NCBI GenBank assembly: GCA_011365055.1
Contig: RDOG01000001.1
Location: forward strand, 372,001-436,000
DNA: 64,000 nt
Direction of reading: 5' to 3'
Source: Promethearchaeota archaeon
Lineage (GTDB): Archaea > Asgardarchaeota > Lokiarchaeia > Helarchaeales > RDOG01
Part shown: positions 44,099-53,313 of the stretch, piece by piece
How positions within the stretch are numbered: the first letter of the stretch is position 1
Layout of the letters: every line of letters begins with the position of its first letter
The notes under the pieces: generated by a model
What the model was told of the DNA's origin: nothing
What the model saw: the letters and a program-made list of their open reading frames with translations, nothing else
Database searches by the model: none
Translations under genes and position numbers: made by a program

Positions 44099-44548
44099 AT
44101 GGATGACCAAAAATTAATTGCACCATGCGGAGTCTATTGCGGAGTTTGTCCTTATTTAATAGCACATAAACACGAAGACGAGGAATTAAAGAAAAAGCTA
44201 GCTAAAAATATTGGCGTAAAACCAGAGAAGATTGAGTGTGAAGGATGCAGATCAAATTATCCTTTCTTCTTTTGTCGCTCATGTACCATAAAAGCTTGTG
44301 TTTTGGAGAAGAAACTCGAAAGTTGTGCTTTATGTGATAAATTTCCTTGTGAAAAGATTGAAAATTATCCGTATCAACCATTTATTGAAAATGTTAAATG
44401 GGATATAAATTGCAGGAGAAAGTTGGGAAAAGAAGCTTGGATTGAAAAAACAATTAAAATAAATACTTGTCCGGCTTGTAATACCTTAAATCATCGTAAA
44501 GCTAAAAGATGTATTAAATGTAATGAAGAATTACCCAAGCGATATTAA
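44099..44548 (+). CDS. DUF3795 cysteine-rich protein with extra zinc ribbon
   Basis: A 149-aa protein matching the DUF3795 pattern: 'APCGVYCGVCPYLIA' at the N-terminus, 'CEGCRSNYPFFFCRSCTIKACVLEKKLESCALC' across the middle (paired cysteines) and 'FPCEKI'. A C-terminal zinc ribbon follows ('TCPACNTLNHRKAKRCIKCNEELP'). Function of the family is unknown; a metal or Fe-S site is likely. ATG 44099 is preceded by CAGGTGATG. It converges on the GNAT gene with a 4-base overlap. Confidence 0.85.
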   Translation: MDDQKLIAPCGVYCGVCPYLIAHKHEDEELKKKLAKNIGVKPEKIECEGCRSNYPFFFCRSCTIKACVLEKKLESCALCDKFPCEKIENYPYQPFIENVKWDINCRRKLGKEAWIEKTIKINTCPACNTLNHRKAKRCIKCNEELPKRY

Positions 44549-44973
44549 ATATCCAATTCCATTATGAAACTAGTTATTTTGAAATTATGGTTTTCATAAA
44601 TTTTGATTGCCGTTTGATTATTTTTTTGAACAGTAAGTCTAATTTTTCCACCGCCTTCTTTTTTTATGATTTCTAAACTTGATTTTAACAATAATTTTCC
44701 AATATTTTTACCTCTATACTCAGGAATAACTGTAAATGGACCAAAATACCAATGACCTTTTTTAATAAAACTCGCAAACCCAATAATCTTATTATTTTCA
44801 ACCGCAACCAAAATTTCTCCAGGGATATTTGCTTTTGTAAATCGCATTATATCTTTTTTGAACTTATTTTTCTTATATTCTATATTATCTGCTGTTAAAT
44901 CTTTGAAATTATTAACATATAGCTCTAAAATAGTATCTAACTCTTTAATGTCAAAAGGTCTTATCTCAATCAT
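44545..44973 (-). CDS. GNAT-family N-acetyltransferase
   Basis: A 142-aa single GNAT domain, related to RimI/ArgA-type transferases that use acetyl-CoA. The key stretch 'YFGPFTVIPEYRGKNIGKLLLKSSLEII' holds the R/Q-x-x-G-x-G/A acetyl-CoA loop (here R-G-K-N-I-G-K), followed by 'KIRLTVQKNNQTAIKIYENHNFK' with the typical C-terminal N-x-x-A-x-x-x-Y-E pattern. The substrate cannot be told. Confidence 0.9.
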   Translation of the reverse strand: MIEIRPFDIKELDTILELYVNNFKDLTADNIEYKKNKFKKDIMRFTKANIPGEILVAVENNKIIGFASFIKKGHWYFGPFTVIPEYRGKNIGKLLLKSSLEIIKKEGGGKIRLTVQKNNQTAIKIYENHNFKITSFIMELDI

Positions 44974-45024
44974 TATTTTTTCCCTTACATAATTTTAAAT
45001 GGAAATTTATTTAAATTATATATC

Positions 45025-45159
45025 ATGACTAAATATCATAAAAAAAGTAAATCTAAGAAGACAAAAGAGAAAAAATTAGATGAAGACAAGATTTCAAAGG
45101 ATTATTATAACATTAGTACACCAAAAGGGAAAGATAAAGCAAAAAAAATTTTAAAATAA
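45025..45159 (+). CDS. Small 44-aa lysine-rich protein
   Basis: A very short frame starting at ATG 45025 (MTKYHKKSKSKKTKEKK...) and ending at TAA 45157-45159. It has about 18 lysines. A TATA-like TTTATTTAAATTATATATC lies directly upstream and there is no ribosome-binding site, which would fit a leaderless message. Composition is unusual for chance AT-rich sequence, but its size keeps it uncertain. A nucleic-acid-binding role is only a guess from the charge. Confidence 0.45.
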   Translation: MTKYHKKSKSKKTKEKKLDEDKISKDYYNISTPKGKDKAKKILK

Positions 45160-45245
45160 ATTAAATAATTCTTATTTACTGTTAGATTTATAGTATAAAT
45201 ACAAGTTAAAAAAATCAAATTAAAAAATTGGAATTTAAAGATCAT

Positions 45246-45764
45246 ATGAATAATGATTATTTATTTTTTAAAAATGATAAATTCTTCTCCTTAATTGGAG
45301 GAATTTCTTGCTATGTAATTGCATGGATCTTTTACTACATGCCTCAAGAATTTACAACATTAGGAATATTCATTCATTATATATCTTTATTCTTAATAGG
45401 ACTGGGATTATATAATCAATCTAAAAAAAACAAAATTATAATTCTAATTGTAGTTTATCTAATATCTTTAATATTAGATTATCCTTTTTATGAAATTCGC
45501 CATGGATTAAGTTTAGGATTATTTTATTACATTACAGTCAACTTGATCCACATTACTTTATTTTTAAGTGTATTATTTATGAAAAAAAATGAGACATCTT
45601 ATATTTTAAGCGCAGCTGTTTTCATAATTTTTGGAATAAATTTCTATTTATGGATGTTTATGAGTATTTTTCCAATTTTTTTAATCACCATAATCATATT
45701 TTCTATAAGTCTCCCGAGCATAATTGGTTCTATAATCTATTATTTCATTCAGAAAGATAATTAA
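45246..45764 (+). CDS. Hypothetical membrane protein
   Basis: A 172-aa protein with five to six hydrophobic helices filling residues ~15-165, ending in a short lysine tail. Not recognised. ATG 45246 is chosen because the preceding TTG at 45228 adds only six residues; an AT-rich promoter lies at about 45185-45205. It has no close neighbour on this strand that would hint at function. Confidence 0.55.
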   Translation: MNNDYLFFKNDKFFSLIGGISCYVIAWIFYYMPQEFTTLGIFIHYISLFLIGLGLYNQSKKNKIIILIVVYLISLILDYPFYEIRHGLSLGLFYYITVNLIHITLFLSVLFMKKNETSYILSAAVFIIFGINFYLWMFMSIFPIFLITIIIFSISLPSIIGSIIYYFIQKDN

Positions 45765-45947
45765 GCTGTAATTAGATAATTTATAAAATAATAAAGTGAA
45801 AACTTCGTCGAATATTTAATTTTGTAATAATTAAATTGGAATGCTTCAAATTTTAGGACATATAAAGAAAGATAAAAAATATTTTATAAAATAAAGAAAC
45901 ATAGAAATAAAAAATAATAAAAAATAAGCTAAAATTAATATTTTTGG

Positions 45948-46109
45948 TTAAAAATCCATTTCTTCATTATTCCAGTCATCGTTTCTAAAGTCGTCATCAT
46001 TCTCGTCTTTTCGTGTAAAAGATTCAAAAATGTCTTCATCATCGTCCGTAATTTTATTTTTTTTACCAATCTTCTTACTTTTCTTTTTTAATTTTTGCCA
46101 GTCGGACAT
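45948..46109 (-). CDS. Small 53-aa bipolar protein
   Basis: The product starts MSDWQKLKKKSKKIGKK and continues into a very acidic, Asp-rich second half ending in EEMDF. ATG 46109 has a strong GGAGGT ribosome-binding site at 46119-46124, nine bases upstream, so the upstream in-frame start at 46145 is unlikely. No fold is predicted; it is probably disordered. Basic-then-acidic bipolar charge is unusual. No homologue recognised. Confidence 0.65.
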   Translation of the reverse strand: MSDWQKLKKKSKKIGKKNKITDDDEDIFESFTRKDENDDDFRNDDWNNEEMDF

Positions 46110-46293
46110 TCTTATTCGACCTCCATTATTCGTTAAATTGTACATGAAAATTTTGAATATTTATGCATTTCCTCACCAAAATTCTTCGAATGAGTTAACA
46201 TGTAAATTTAATTATTAAATTAATTTAGAAGTCAAAGAATTTTAAAGAATATTTAATTTTGAAGGATCTAACTTTCAGAAATAAAAAAAAGAG

Positions 46294-46851
46294 TTATAAT
46301 TGAGAACCACAGAACGTGCAGAATGCAGAATCATCCTTATCTACTCTTCGACCACATGCTCGACAAAAGCGAGTTCCAGTATTTGATGAAGGCATAGACG
46401 ATTCAGGAACATGAGCCATAACTTCTTCTCCCAAAATTAATTCTCCAGATCGATTGTCATATCTAAATTTAATTTTAAATTCTGTTCTTAGATCTATTAA
46501 AACACGCATTAAATCCTTAGACGGCATCATAACTTCGGCAGCAAGATTTTCCAATACTACTTTTTTACCATAGTAATTGACAATGGCTGCAAGCACTTGA
46601 GCTTTTAATCTATTATTTTTAAAATACGTAGAAATTGCACCTATATAAATAAAGAAAGCGGGAATAAATAACCAAAATCCCCACCATGCAAGACCTAAAA
46701 ATGGATTATCCAAGACTGCTAAAATAATTGAAATTATTCCAATTATTGTAAATACTGTTGCAGTACCTATTGAACTCCAAAATGCTTCTGATTCATATTT
46801 GCGTTCTTTATAAAACCTCTTATCTTCATTTTCAGGCAAAATAAACACCAA
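46294..46851 (-). CDS. Membrane protein with wHTH-like segment and C-terminal zinc ribbon
   Basis: A 185-aa protein. Two hydrophobic helices lie at residues ~25-48 and ~52-75. Residues ~85-145 form a helical unit resembling a winged helix ('AQVLAAIVNYYGKKVVLENLAAEVMM', 'LRTEFKIKFRYDNRSGELIL'). The last ~25 residues form a zinc ribbon (CRAC...CTFC). No start is certain: TTG 46851, GTG 46848 or a later TTG are all possible. The layout suggests a membrane-bound regulatory or scaffold protein; function unknown. Confidence 0.6.
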   Translation of the reverse strand: MVFILPENEDKRFYKERKYESEAFWSSIGTATVFTIIGIISIILAVLDNPFLGLAWWGFWLFIPAFFIYIGAISTYFKNNRLKAQVLAAIVNYYGKKVVLENLAAEVMMPSKDLMRVLIDLRTEFKIKFRYDNRSGELILGEEVMAHVPESSMPSSNTGTRFCRACGRRVDKDDSAFCTFCGSQL

Positions 46852-46952
46852 AAAAATATTATTTCATTATAATTATTCAAAACAAACCTTAAAAAATTAA
46901 ATTATTCTGGCATATCGAATACTTTATTTTGATATTCAATTTTATATTTGTG

Positions 46953-47573
46953 ATGAGTTCTTTAAGAATTTTGGCATTCTCTGATTTCCACGCTTATTTA
47001 CAGCAGGTTAAATATTTCAAGCTTGTAAAACAGTGTCTAATCCAGCATAAACCCGATGTTTTGATATTTTGTGGTGACTTTGTTGTAAATAGTTCATTAC
47101 GTCAAATAGAATTTTTATTTAAAAAACTAGAATTCGATAATATATTTTATGTTTGGGGGAATTCGGACGGATATGAGCCTAATTTCCAATTAAAAAATTC
47201 GAATAATCTTCATCTTAATCCAATTAAATTAAATGATTTTTTATTTGTAGGCATTGGGGGTGATGAAATAGATTGCAAGCATCAAATAGAAAATTTAGAA
47301 AAAAAAGTTTCTAATTCAAAAGAAAAAATAATTCTTGTCTCCCACGTTCCCCCTAAAGGTGCATGCGATCTTTGTAATGATGGAAGGAATGTTGGAGTTG
47401 TTGAATTACGGGAATTTATTAACCTAATTCAACCAAAATTACACATATTTGGACATATTCATGAACAAGCAAGGAGTGAATCTATAATAAATTTAACGAC
47501 ATGTATTAATGTTGGCGCTGAAGGAATGCTAATCACTATAAAAAATGGAAAAATTGAAATTTTTTTTATTTAA
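46953..47573 (+). CDS. Calcineurin-like metallophosphoesterase
   Basis: A 206-aa phosphoesterase. Metal-site blocks: 'ILAFSDFHAYLQQ' (D-x-H), 'VLIFCGDFVV' (GD), 'VWGNSDGYE' (GNxD), 'ILVSHVPPKG' and 'HIFGHIHEQA' (GHxH). The insert 'CDLCNDGRNVGVVELREF' has two cysteines. Substrate unknown. ATG 46953 is chosen because it puts the first beta strand right at the start; the frame extends upstream to 46929. The stop overlaps the convergent DUF47 gene by four bases. Confidence 0.88.
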   Translation: MSSLRILAFSDFHAYLQQVKYFKLVKQCLIQHKPDVLIFCGDFVVNSSLRQIEFLFKKLEFDNIFYVWGNSDGYEPNFQLKNSNNLHLNPIKLNDFLFVGIGGDEIDCKHQIENLEKKVSNSKEKIILVSHVPPKGACDLCNDGRNVGVVELREFINLIQPKLHIFGHIHEQARSESIINLTTCINVGAEGMLITIKNGKIEIFFI

Positions 47574-48241
47574 AGTCTTTCAACATAAAGTAATCTAATT
47601 AAGTCAGCTACATCTTCTGCAGAGTCAGAAATTGATTCCATTCTATTTACCATTTCATGAACAAGAGTTGCCGTAAACGGAGAAATGTTTTTGTAATCTA
47701 TTTTTTGAAGATCTCGTTTTATAACATAATTGATATTATCTACTTTATGCTCCAATACTCCAACCTCATTTACCATCTCGATAATTAATTGACTATCTTC
47801 TTTTAAAAGTTCATCTACGAGTAATCTGGCCTTTTCAACAGCAAGAATGGTAATTTCCATCATTTCAACCAATTTATCACTGACAGGAAGTAAAACTTCT
47901 AAATTATCAATAAGGATGAGACGACGACTAGCTGCGTTCGCGTGATTTGCAATATCATCCAATCTTTTTACTAAATGGGCAAGATCCTCACGTATACTAG
48001 GAGATAATTCACCTTTGGATAACTCTATTAAAATATCCCTCCGAATATCATCACATTCATGTTCAATATCATCTATTCTCTTAACACCCAGCCTAACTTT
48101 ATCAAATTTTTTATTTTTTATAGAAACAATAACATTCTTAAATTCATTTATCGTGTCATACACCTTTTTGGCGTGTGCTCGCGTTTTTTTTATAATTTTA
48201 GCCTCTTTTCGAGATCTAAACCATTCAAATAACGTTCCCAT
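47570..48241 (-). CDS. DUF47/PhoU-like regulator
   Basis: A 223-aa, all-helical protein of the DUF47 (TIGR00153) family, relatives of PhoU. 'RLGVKRIDDIEHECDDIRRDI' carries the E-x-x-x-D metal motif of the first bundle, and 'VGVLEHKVDNINYVIKRDL' that of the second. Such proteins accompany phosphate transporters (Pit) and other anion uptake systems, probably as regulators. It is last in the ABC importer operon, 10 bases after the ATPase stop, suggesting that it regulates that importer. Confidence 0.92.
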   Translation of the reverse strand: MGTLFEWFRSRKEAKIIKKTRAHAKKVYDTINEFKNVIVSIKNKKFDKVRLGVKRIDDIEHECDDIRRDILIELSKGELSPSIREDLAHLVKRLDDIANHANAASRRLILIDNLEVLLPVSDKLVEMMEITILAVEKARLLVDELLKEDSQLIIEMVNEVGVLEHKVDNINYVIKRDLQKIDYKNISPFTATLVHEMVNRMESISDSAEDVADLIRLLYVERL

Positions 48242-48251
48242 TTTTAAACCT

Positions 48252-49364
48252 CTATTTAATTTCTAATGCTTTTTCTAATCCTTCTTCGGGATAAGGAAAT
48301 AAAATTGTTCTATCAGGTTTAAACGAAGCATATACATTACTGCCTTCTTTAAACCAGATTTTAATAGCATGTTTTTTTGAAGTGAATAAATTACCCGTCT
48401 CTAATCTAACTTCAGTGATGTCGTTTCCACTTACGTATTTCGAGTTGATGATCTTCCCTTGAATTTGATTCATCTCTCCATTTTTCTCTCGAAGTATTTC
48501 TAAATTTTCTGCTCTGATAGCGACAATAATTCTATCATTTTCAATAAATTTATCATTTTTAACCATTATGGTTGTATTATTATTTAATTTAACGGTCGAA
48601 TAATCTTTTTTCACCGTTTCTATAACACCCTCAATGAAATTACACGTACTTATAAATCTACAAACAAAAAGATTCTTTGGATTTTCATATATTTCCATTG
48701 GTGTTCCTTCTTGGATAAATTCTCCTTGATTCATAATGATTAAACGTTGAGAAACCATAAGTGCTTCTTCAGTATCTTGAGTCACATGGATACAAGTAAC
48801 CCCTACATTCTCTACAAGATTCATCAATTCAAATCTTAAAGCCATTCTAATCTTAGCATCCAAGGCAGATAGGGGTTCATCTAGTAAAATCAAATTAATT
48901 TCTTTGCTTGCCATGAGTGCCCGTGCTAGAGCTACTCTTTGCTTCATACCACCAGAACATTCTCGAGGATACGCATTGGCTCTTTCACCTAATAAAACCA
49001 TATATAGCATTTGCATGCCAATTTTTTGAATTTCTTCCAAATTTCCTCCTTTAACACGTGGTCCATATATTGTATTTCCTAGTACGGTTAAATGAGGAAA
49101 TAACGCATAGGTTTGATGTTCAAATACCATCCCTACACCACGTTCCTCAGGAGGAATTTTACTCATTTTTTTACCATTAAATAAGATGTCTCCTTCATCT
49201 GGATCGACAATTCCCGCAATTAATTTTAAAAATGTACTTTTTCCAGAGCCAGTTGGACCGCAAATTGTAATATATTCACCATCATTAACTTTTAAATTTA
49301 AGTTTTTAATTTTATACTCGCCATCAAACTTTTTTGATACGTTCTTTAATTCAATTTCGGGCAT
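48252..49364 (-). CDS. ABC importer ATPase B with TOBE domain
   Basis: A 370-aa ATPase for oxyanion/iron-type import. Walker A GPTGSGKST (about residues 35-43), signature 'CSGGMKQRVALARAL' (C in place of L, M for Q), Walker B 'INLILLDEPLSALD', H-loop 'CIHVTQD'. The Q-loop region reads 'GMVFEHQTYALFPH', i.e. with Glu at the usual Gln and a Gln two positions later. The C-terminal ~130 residues are a TOBE regulatory domain. It is paired with ATPase A encoded upstream (gap of four bases). The two would form a heterodimer. Confidence 0.92.
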   Translation of the reverse strand: MPEIELKNVSKKFDGEYKIKNLNLKVNDGEYITICGPTGSGKSTFLKLIAGIVDPDEGDILFNGKKMSKIPPEERGVGMVFEHQTYALFPHLTVLGNTIYGPRVKGGNLEEIQKIGMQMLYMVLLGERANAYPRECSGGMKQRVALARALMASKEINLILLDEPLSALDAKIRMALRFELMNLVENVGVTCIHVTQDTEEALMVSQRLIIMNQGEFIQEGTPMEIYENPKNLFVCRFISTCNFIEGVIETVKKDYSTVKLNNNTTIMVKNDKFIENDRIIVAIRAENLEILREKNGEMNQIQGKIINSKYVSGNDITEVRLETGNLFTSKKHAIKIWFKEGSNVYASFKPDRTILFPYPEEGLEKALEIK

Positions 49365-49368
49365 TTTC

Positions 49369-50472
49369 TCACTCTAATGCTAATTCATACTCCAGATTAT
49401 CGGGATATTCATACAACAATACATTTTCAGGATGCATCTTGATTTTAACTTGATTTCCTTCCTTTATATCAAATTTAGGAGGATATGTAACTTTCGCTTC
49501 AAGGGTTTCTCCATTATCTAATTCTAAGAATATTCGAAGATAAGAGCCTAAAAAAGCGGTTTTTTTTACAGTTCCTATTATACTATAATTATCTTCTTTG
49601 TCAATTGGAAGAATTTTTACAAGTTCTTTTCTAATACATGCAACAACTCTATATAATTCTTCAAATTTTGTATTGATTGAATATATCTTTTGATCAGAAC
49701 TTCGTAGCGTTATTCTTGATTCATTATCGTCTTTTTTTTCTATGTATCCAACGAAGAAATTTGATTCGCCTATAAAATTTGCCACAAAAATGCTGTTAGG
49801 TCGAGTATATAAATCGTTAGGAGTCCCTACTTGAAGCATTTGACCTTTTCTCATCACAGCTATTTTATCTGAAATCATCATGGCTTCATCTTGATCGTGA
49901 GTTACGTGAATTGCAGTATAACCAATTTTTTTTATTAATTTCCTCAAATCAATTCGGAATTCATCCCGATAACGTTGATCAAGAGCACCCAAAGGTTCAT
50001 CCAATAGGAGAATTTTTGAACCTGAAGCAATTGCTCGAGCTATACCTACTCTTTGTAATTCAGGTCCACTTAATTCTTCAGGGAAGAATCCTGCTTTGTC
50101 AATTAAATTAACTAATTTTAAGGCATTAAGCGTTTCATTTTCAATCTTTTTTTGAGACCAATTTTTAATTTTGCCTGAAAAACTTATATTATCCCAGACA
50201 TCCATGTTTGGAAAGATTTCAAAATGCTGAAAAACCATCCCAATATTGCGTTTTTCGATTGCAATATTCTGTATTGGTTTATCATCAAAATAAATTTCAC
50301 CTTCATCTATATCATTTAAACCTGCAATAGCTCTAAGAGTTGTTGTTTTACCACATCCACTGGGTCCTAACAATGTGAGATATTCTCCATCCTTAATTTC
50401 TAAATTGACCTTATCTATTGCTATTATATTCCCAAATTTTTTGGAAACATTCTTTAATTTTATTGTGGTTAT
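49369..50472 (-). CDS. ABC importer ATPase A with TOBE domain, ATA start
   Basis: A 367-aa ATPase. The N-terminus is complete only if translation starts at ATA 50472: the preceding codons to the TAA of the permease gene contain no ATG, GTG or TTG, and a good GGGAGGTGA site (50479-50487) lies six bases before. The first in-frame TTG is inside the Walker A segment and would delete the first beta strand. Walker A is GPSGCGKTT, the Q-loop 'MVFQHFEIFPNM' is normal, and the signature reads 'LSGPELQRVGIARAI', where Pro-Glu replaces Gly-Gln. Walker B is 'ILLLDEPLGALD', followed by 'AIHVTHDQ'. A TOBE domain ends the protein. Confidence 0.88.
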   Translation of the reverse strand: MTTIKLKNVSKKFGNIIAIDKVNLEIKDGEYLTLLGPSGCGKTTTLRAIAGLNDIDEGEIYFDDKPIQNIAIEKRNIGMVFQHFEIFPNMDVWDNISFSGKIKNWSQKKIENETLNALKLVNLIDKAGFFPEELSGPELQRVGIARAIASGSKILLLDEPLGALDQRYRDEFRIDLRKLIKKIGYTAIHVTHDQDEAMMISDKIAVMRKGQMLQVGTPNDLYTRPNSIFVANFIGESNFFVGYIEKKDDNESRITLRSSDQKIYSINTKFEELYRVVACIRKELVKILPIDKEDNYSIIGTVKKTAFLGSYLRIFLELDNGETLEAKVTYPPKFDIKEGNQVKIKMHPENVLLYEYPDNLEYELALE

Positions 50473-50473
50473 G

Positions 50474-52165
50474 TTAAGTCACCTCCCGTTGATGTTCAGA
50501 GAGAGTGATATATCTTAATACTAATATCAAGATGAAAGATAAAATTATGAGCACCATAGATGCAAATGCTGCTGCAGGAAGATCCACCGATTCCACCCAA
50601 TCAACTAACATTACCGGAATTGTTCTGATAGTACCCATAACAACAACGGTAGCTCCAGTTTCACCTAAAGATCGCGCAAATACCATTATACATCCAGCTA
50701 ATATCCCATTTTTAATTAAAGGTAAAGTTACCTTTCTGAAAGTTGTAAAAGATGGAGCACCCAAAGTGCGAGCTGCTTCTTCATAACCAGGTTCTAATCC
50801 TTCTAAAACTGCAATTAATACCCTAACCATAAATGGAAATGTAAACACGACGTGTGTAATTAATATTAGTAAATATCCAGGAGTAAATATTCCACCAAAT
50901 ACACCAAAGGGACCTAATGTCCCCCAAAATAGAAAAACGGAAAAACCTAAGGCTGCGGAAGGAATAACTAAAGGTAGATCAACTAATGTATCAAGAATAG
51001 CGTTTATTCGACCCCATTTCTTCCGGACGATAATCAAAGCCATGGGTATTCCTATAACTAACGTTATAAGAGTTGCAAACAATGCGATTGTTAATGAATT
51101 CATAAGACTGAGCCATAATGTAGCCCATTTATTGTCAGATTGCAGAAAAACTTGAGCGATAGCACCTTCATTTCCAGTAAGATGAGTAATTAAGTAGGGA
51201 ATTATATAAGTCGCAGGGATCAATACAAAACCGATAAAAAAAGTAAATATCACGATATTTCTTGTATATTTAACACTTTTTTTAGAGAAAAACCTTTCTG
51301 GACCAACCCAAACGCGATCTATTGGCAATCCTACTTTCCTAGCAAGAATTTTTATACAAATTAATAATAAAATAGCGATACTAACTAATATCATAGTTAA
51401 GAACGCGGCAGGAGCAAATAAACCTAAAGTTTTTAAGGATATTATTTGTATCGGAGCAGTTTCGGTAACACCATAAACTATTAGAGTTGCACCTGTTTCT
51501 CCAAGACTACGTGTAAATGCAAGAATAGCTCCTGCAATCAATCCCTCTTTCATTAATGGACCTGTAATAGTTCTAAATACTGTAAATTTTTGAGCACCTA
51601 GACTTTGGGCGGCAACCTCTAATTGTTTATCAACATTTAATATGACTACTTTGAGATTTCGAACGATATATGGATAAGTGAAAATAATATGAGCCATAAT
51701 AATCATAATAATACCTTCAGGAATCAAACTTGTTTGACCAAAAATCCATGCAATACCATCAGATGAGCCCCAAAATAAATAGACAGAAAATCCAAGCGCA
51801 GCAGTAGGAACTGCCAGTGGTAAATCGACCAAGGTATCAAGTAAATTTTTTCCTTTGAATTCACTGCGAGCAAGTATAAGTGCCATTGGTAGACCAATGA
51901 TAATATCAACAATAACCACTATACTTGAAATAAGGAAAGATCGACCTAAGGCAGTTAGCATATCTAAAAATCGTTTATTTCCAGAAAGAGGGTTAATAAA
52001 AATTCTAAAATTTATTTCTCCAAAGTTCATAAAAACATACCCAAAAATGTAAAGTATGGGTATTATAATAATCATAAAAAATACAGTTAATATGATTCCA
52101 TTAGCTATCTTACCCGCAGTCGGAGTTGAAAATGCTTTTTCTATTTTTCGAATTGTTTCACTCAA
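50474..52165 (-). CDS. ABC importer permease, fused double subunit
   Basis: A 563-aa permease with two copies of the binding-protein-dependent permease domain (about residues 1-280 and 290-563), about 12 membrane helices in total. Each half has its own EAA loop: 'EVAAQSLGAQKFTVFRTITG' and 'EEAARTLGAPSFTTFRKVTL', both followed by 'SLGETGAT', the ending typical of sulfate/molybdate/tungstate permeases. Fused double permeases are more typical of FbpB/ThiP importers. Start ATG 52165. It overlaps nothing but sits 10 bases after the solute-binding gene. Confidence 0.94.
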   Translation of the reverse strand: MSETIRKIEKAFSTPTAGKIANGIILTVFFMIIIIPILYIFGYVFMNFGEINFRIFINPLSGNKRFLDMLTALGRSFLISSIVVIVDIIIGLPMALILARSEFKGKNLLDTLVDLPLAVPTAALGFSVYLFWGSSDGIAWIFGQTSLIPEGIIMIIMAHIIFTYPYIVRNLKVVILNVDKQLEVAAQSLGAQKFTVFRTITGPLMKEGLIAGAILAFTRSLGETGATLIVYGVTETAPIQIISLKTLGLFAPAAFLTMILVSIAILLLICIKILARKVGLPIDRVWVGPERFFSKKSVKYTRNIVIFTFFIGFVLIPATYIIPYLITHLTGNEGAIAQVFLQSDNKWATLWLSLMNSLTIALFATLITLVIGIPMALIIVRKKWGRINAILDTLVDLPLVIPSAALGFSVFLFWGTLGPFGVFGGIFTPGYLLILITHVVFTFPFMVRVLIAVLEGLEPGYEEAARTLGAPSFTTFRKVTLPLIKNGILAGCIMVFARSLGETGATVVVMGTIRTIPVMLVDWVESVDLPAAAFASMVLIILSFILILVLRYITLSEHQREVT

Positions 52166-52176
52166 TATTTAACCTC

Positions 52177-53289
52177 TTATCCTGCTCGAGTAATGATCCA
52201 TAAATCAGGTATGTATTCTAATACTTGTGAATTTATTTGTGGATTATAAATAGGGGTAGGAATAGAATATTTTACACCATTTTCAGCATTGAAGATAGAA
52301 TTGAACGTGTTATTATAAGTAGAATTACTTAAAATAGAAGTATCAGTGGGTCTAAAACCATCATTAAATGCTTTTGCGATTGTTGAATTTAATTGAAGAA
52401 ATTCGAAAAACTTTTCAGCTGCAGCTCTCTCTTGTGCCGTTACCCAAGGAGCATCAAGAATTGCAAATGGGTGATCGCTCAATAGAGTTCCATTTCCAGG
52501 ATAAATTGCTACTGCCGTATCAGTTGTAATTTCTTTATTTATTTCGATAATCAGATTTTCATAAACTAAAAAAGCATTTAAATCCCCGGAAATGGCTTTT
52601 TTTGCAAGAAAACCAGTACTTGTTCCATAAAATAATATGCTTGATTCTAATATCTTCATCCATTGGTGCAATGATGAATTTGTTAAATCAGAAAAAACTA
52701 AATCTGATGTATTTTTGTTAAAAAATGAAGCAACTTGCATGATGACTCCCATAAAGCCAGAATTGGAGAGTTGGGGATCAGTATGTGCCCAATGAAAATC
52801 AGGAACTGTTGCTTTAATTTTTTTAAGATCATCAAAATTATTAATTCCACCAACTGAATTATTAAAGCTTGACCAAGTCCCTATGACAATAGGAGAATAA
52901 ACAGGTGTAATTACTTTGGAAGTGTTGATAATATCACCTAAAGTCCATCTTGAATTGAGAAATGGAATCCAAATACTGGAAGCAGGACTTAAAATAGTTG
53001 GTTGAATCTCACCTGTCTCAACAGATACCATCATGCTTCGTGAACCCATGGCCCTAAAATTGAGTTGGATGTCTTGACCTGTTTCATTCTTGTACCATTG
53101 TTTAAACTCAAGGGCAATGTTTTCAATCCAAGCTCGTTTTTCAGAGCTATAAATCATATCTAAAGTTACCACGTTGAGATTCTGGTTGCTTAATAACAAA
53201 CCAAAGGGAATTCCTATGGAGAATCCAATAATAAATAGGAGAAAATATGTCATTTTTTTGCCTTTTTTTCTTCTATGTATCTGGTCCAT
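52177..53289 (-). CDS. ABC importer solute-binding protein
   Basis: A 370-aa lipid-less binding protein with an N-terminal membrane helix (residues ~13-33, YFLLFIIGFSIGIPFGLLL) that anchors it to the outside. The family fits extracellular solute-binding proteins of the molybdate/iron/sulfate type: 'SSEKRAWIENIALEFKQWYK', 'SPIVIGTWS', 'FHWAHTDPQLSNSGFMGVIM', 'LIIEINKEI', and 'FFEFLQLNSTIAKAFNDGFRP' near the end. 'H-T-D-P-x-x-S-x-S-G' suggests an oxyanion. The substrate cannot be decided. Start ATG 53289 with a GTGGAGAA site upstream. Confidence 0.88.
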   Translation of the reverse strand: MDQIHRRKKGKKMTYFLLFIIGFSIGIPFGLLLSNQNLNVVTLDMIYSSEKRAWIENIALEFKQWYKNETGQDIQLNFRAMGSRSMMVSVETGEIQPTILSPASSIWIPFLNSRWTLGDIINTSKVITPVYSPIVIGTWSSFNNSVGGINNFDDLKKIKATVPDFHWAHTDPQLSNSGFMGVIMQVASFFNKNTSDLVFSDLTNSSLHQWMKILESSILFYGTSTGFLAKKAISGDLNAFLVYENLIIEINKEITTDTAVAIYPGNGTLLSDHPFAILDAPWVTAQERAAAEKFFEFLQLNSTIAKAFNDGFRPTDTSILSNSTYNNTFNSIFNAENGVKYSIPTPIYNPQINSQVLEYIPDLWIITRAG

Positions 53290-53313
53290 TAATAATTCTC
53301 CACTAATACAAAA

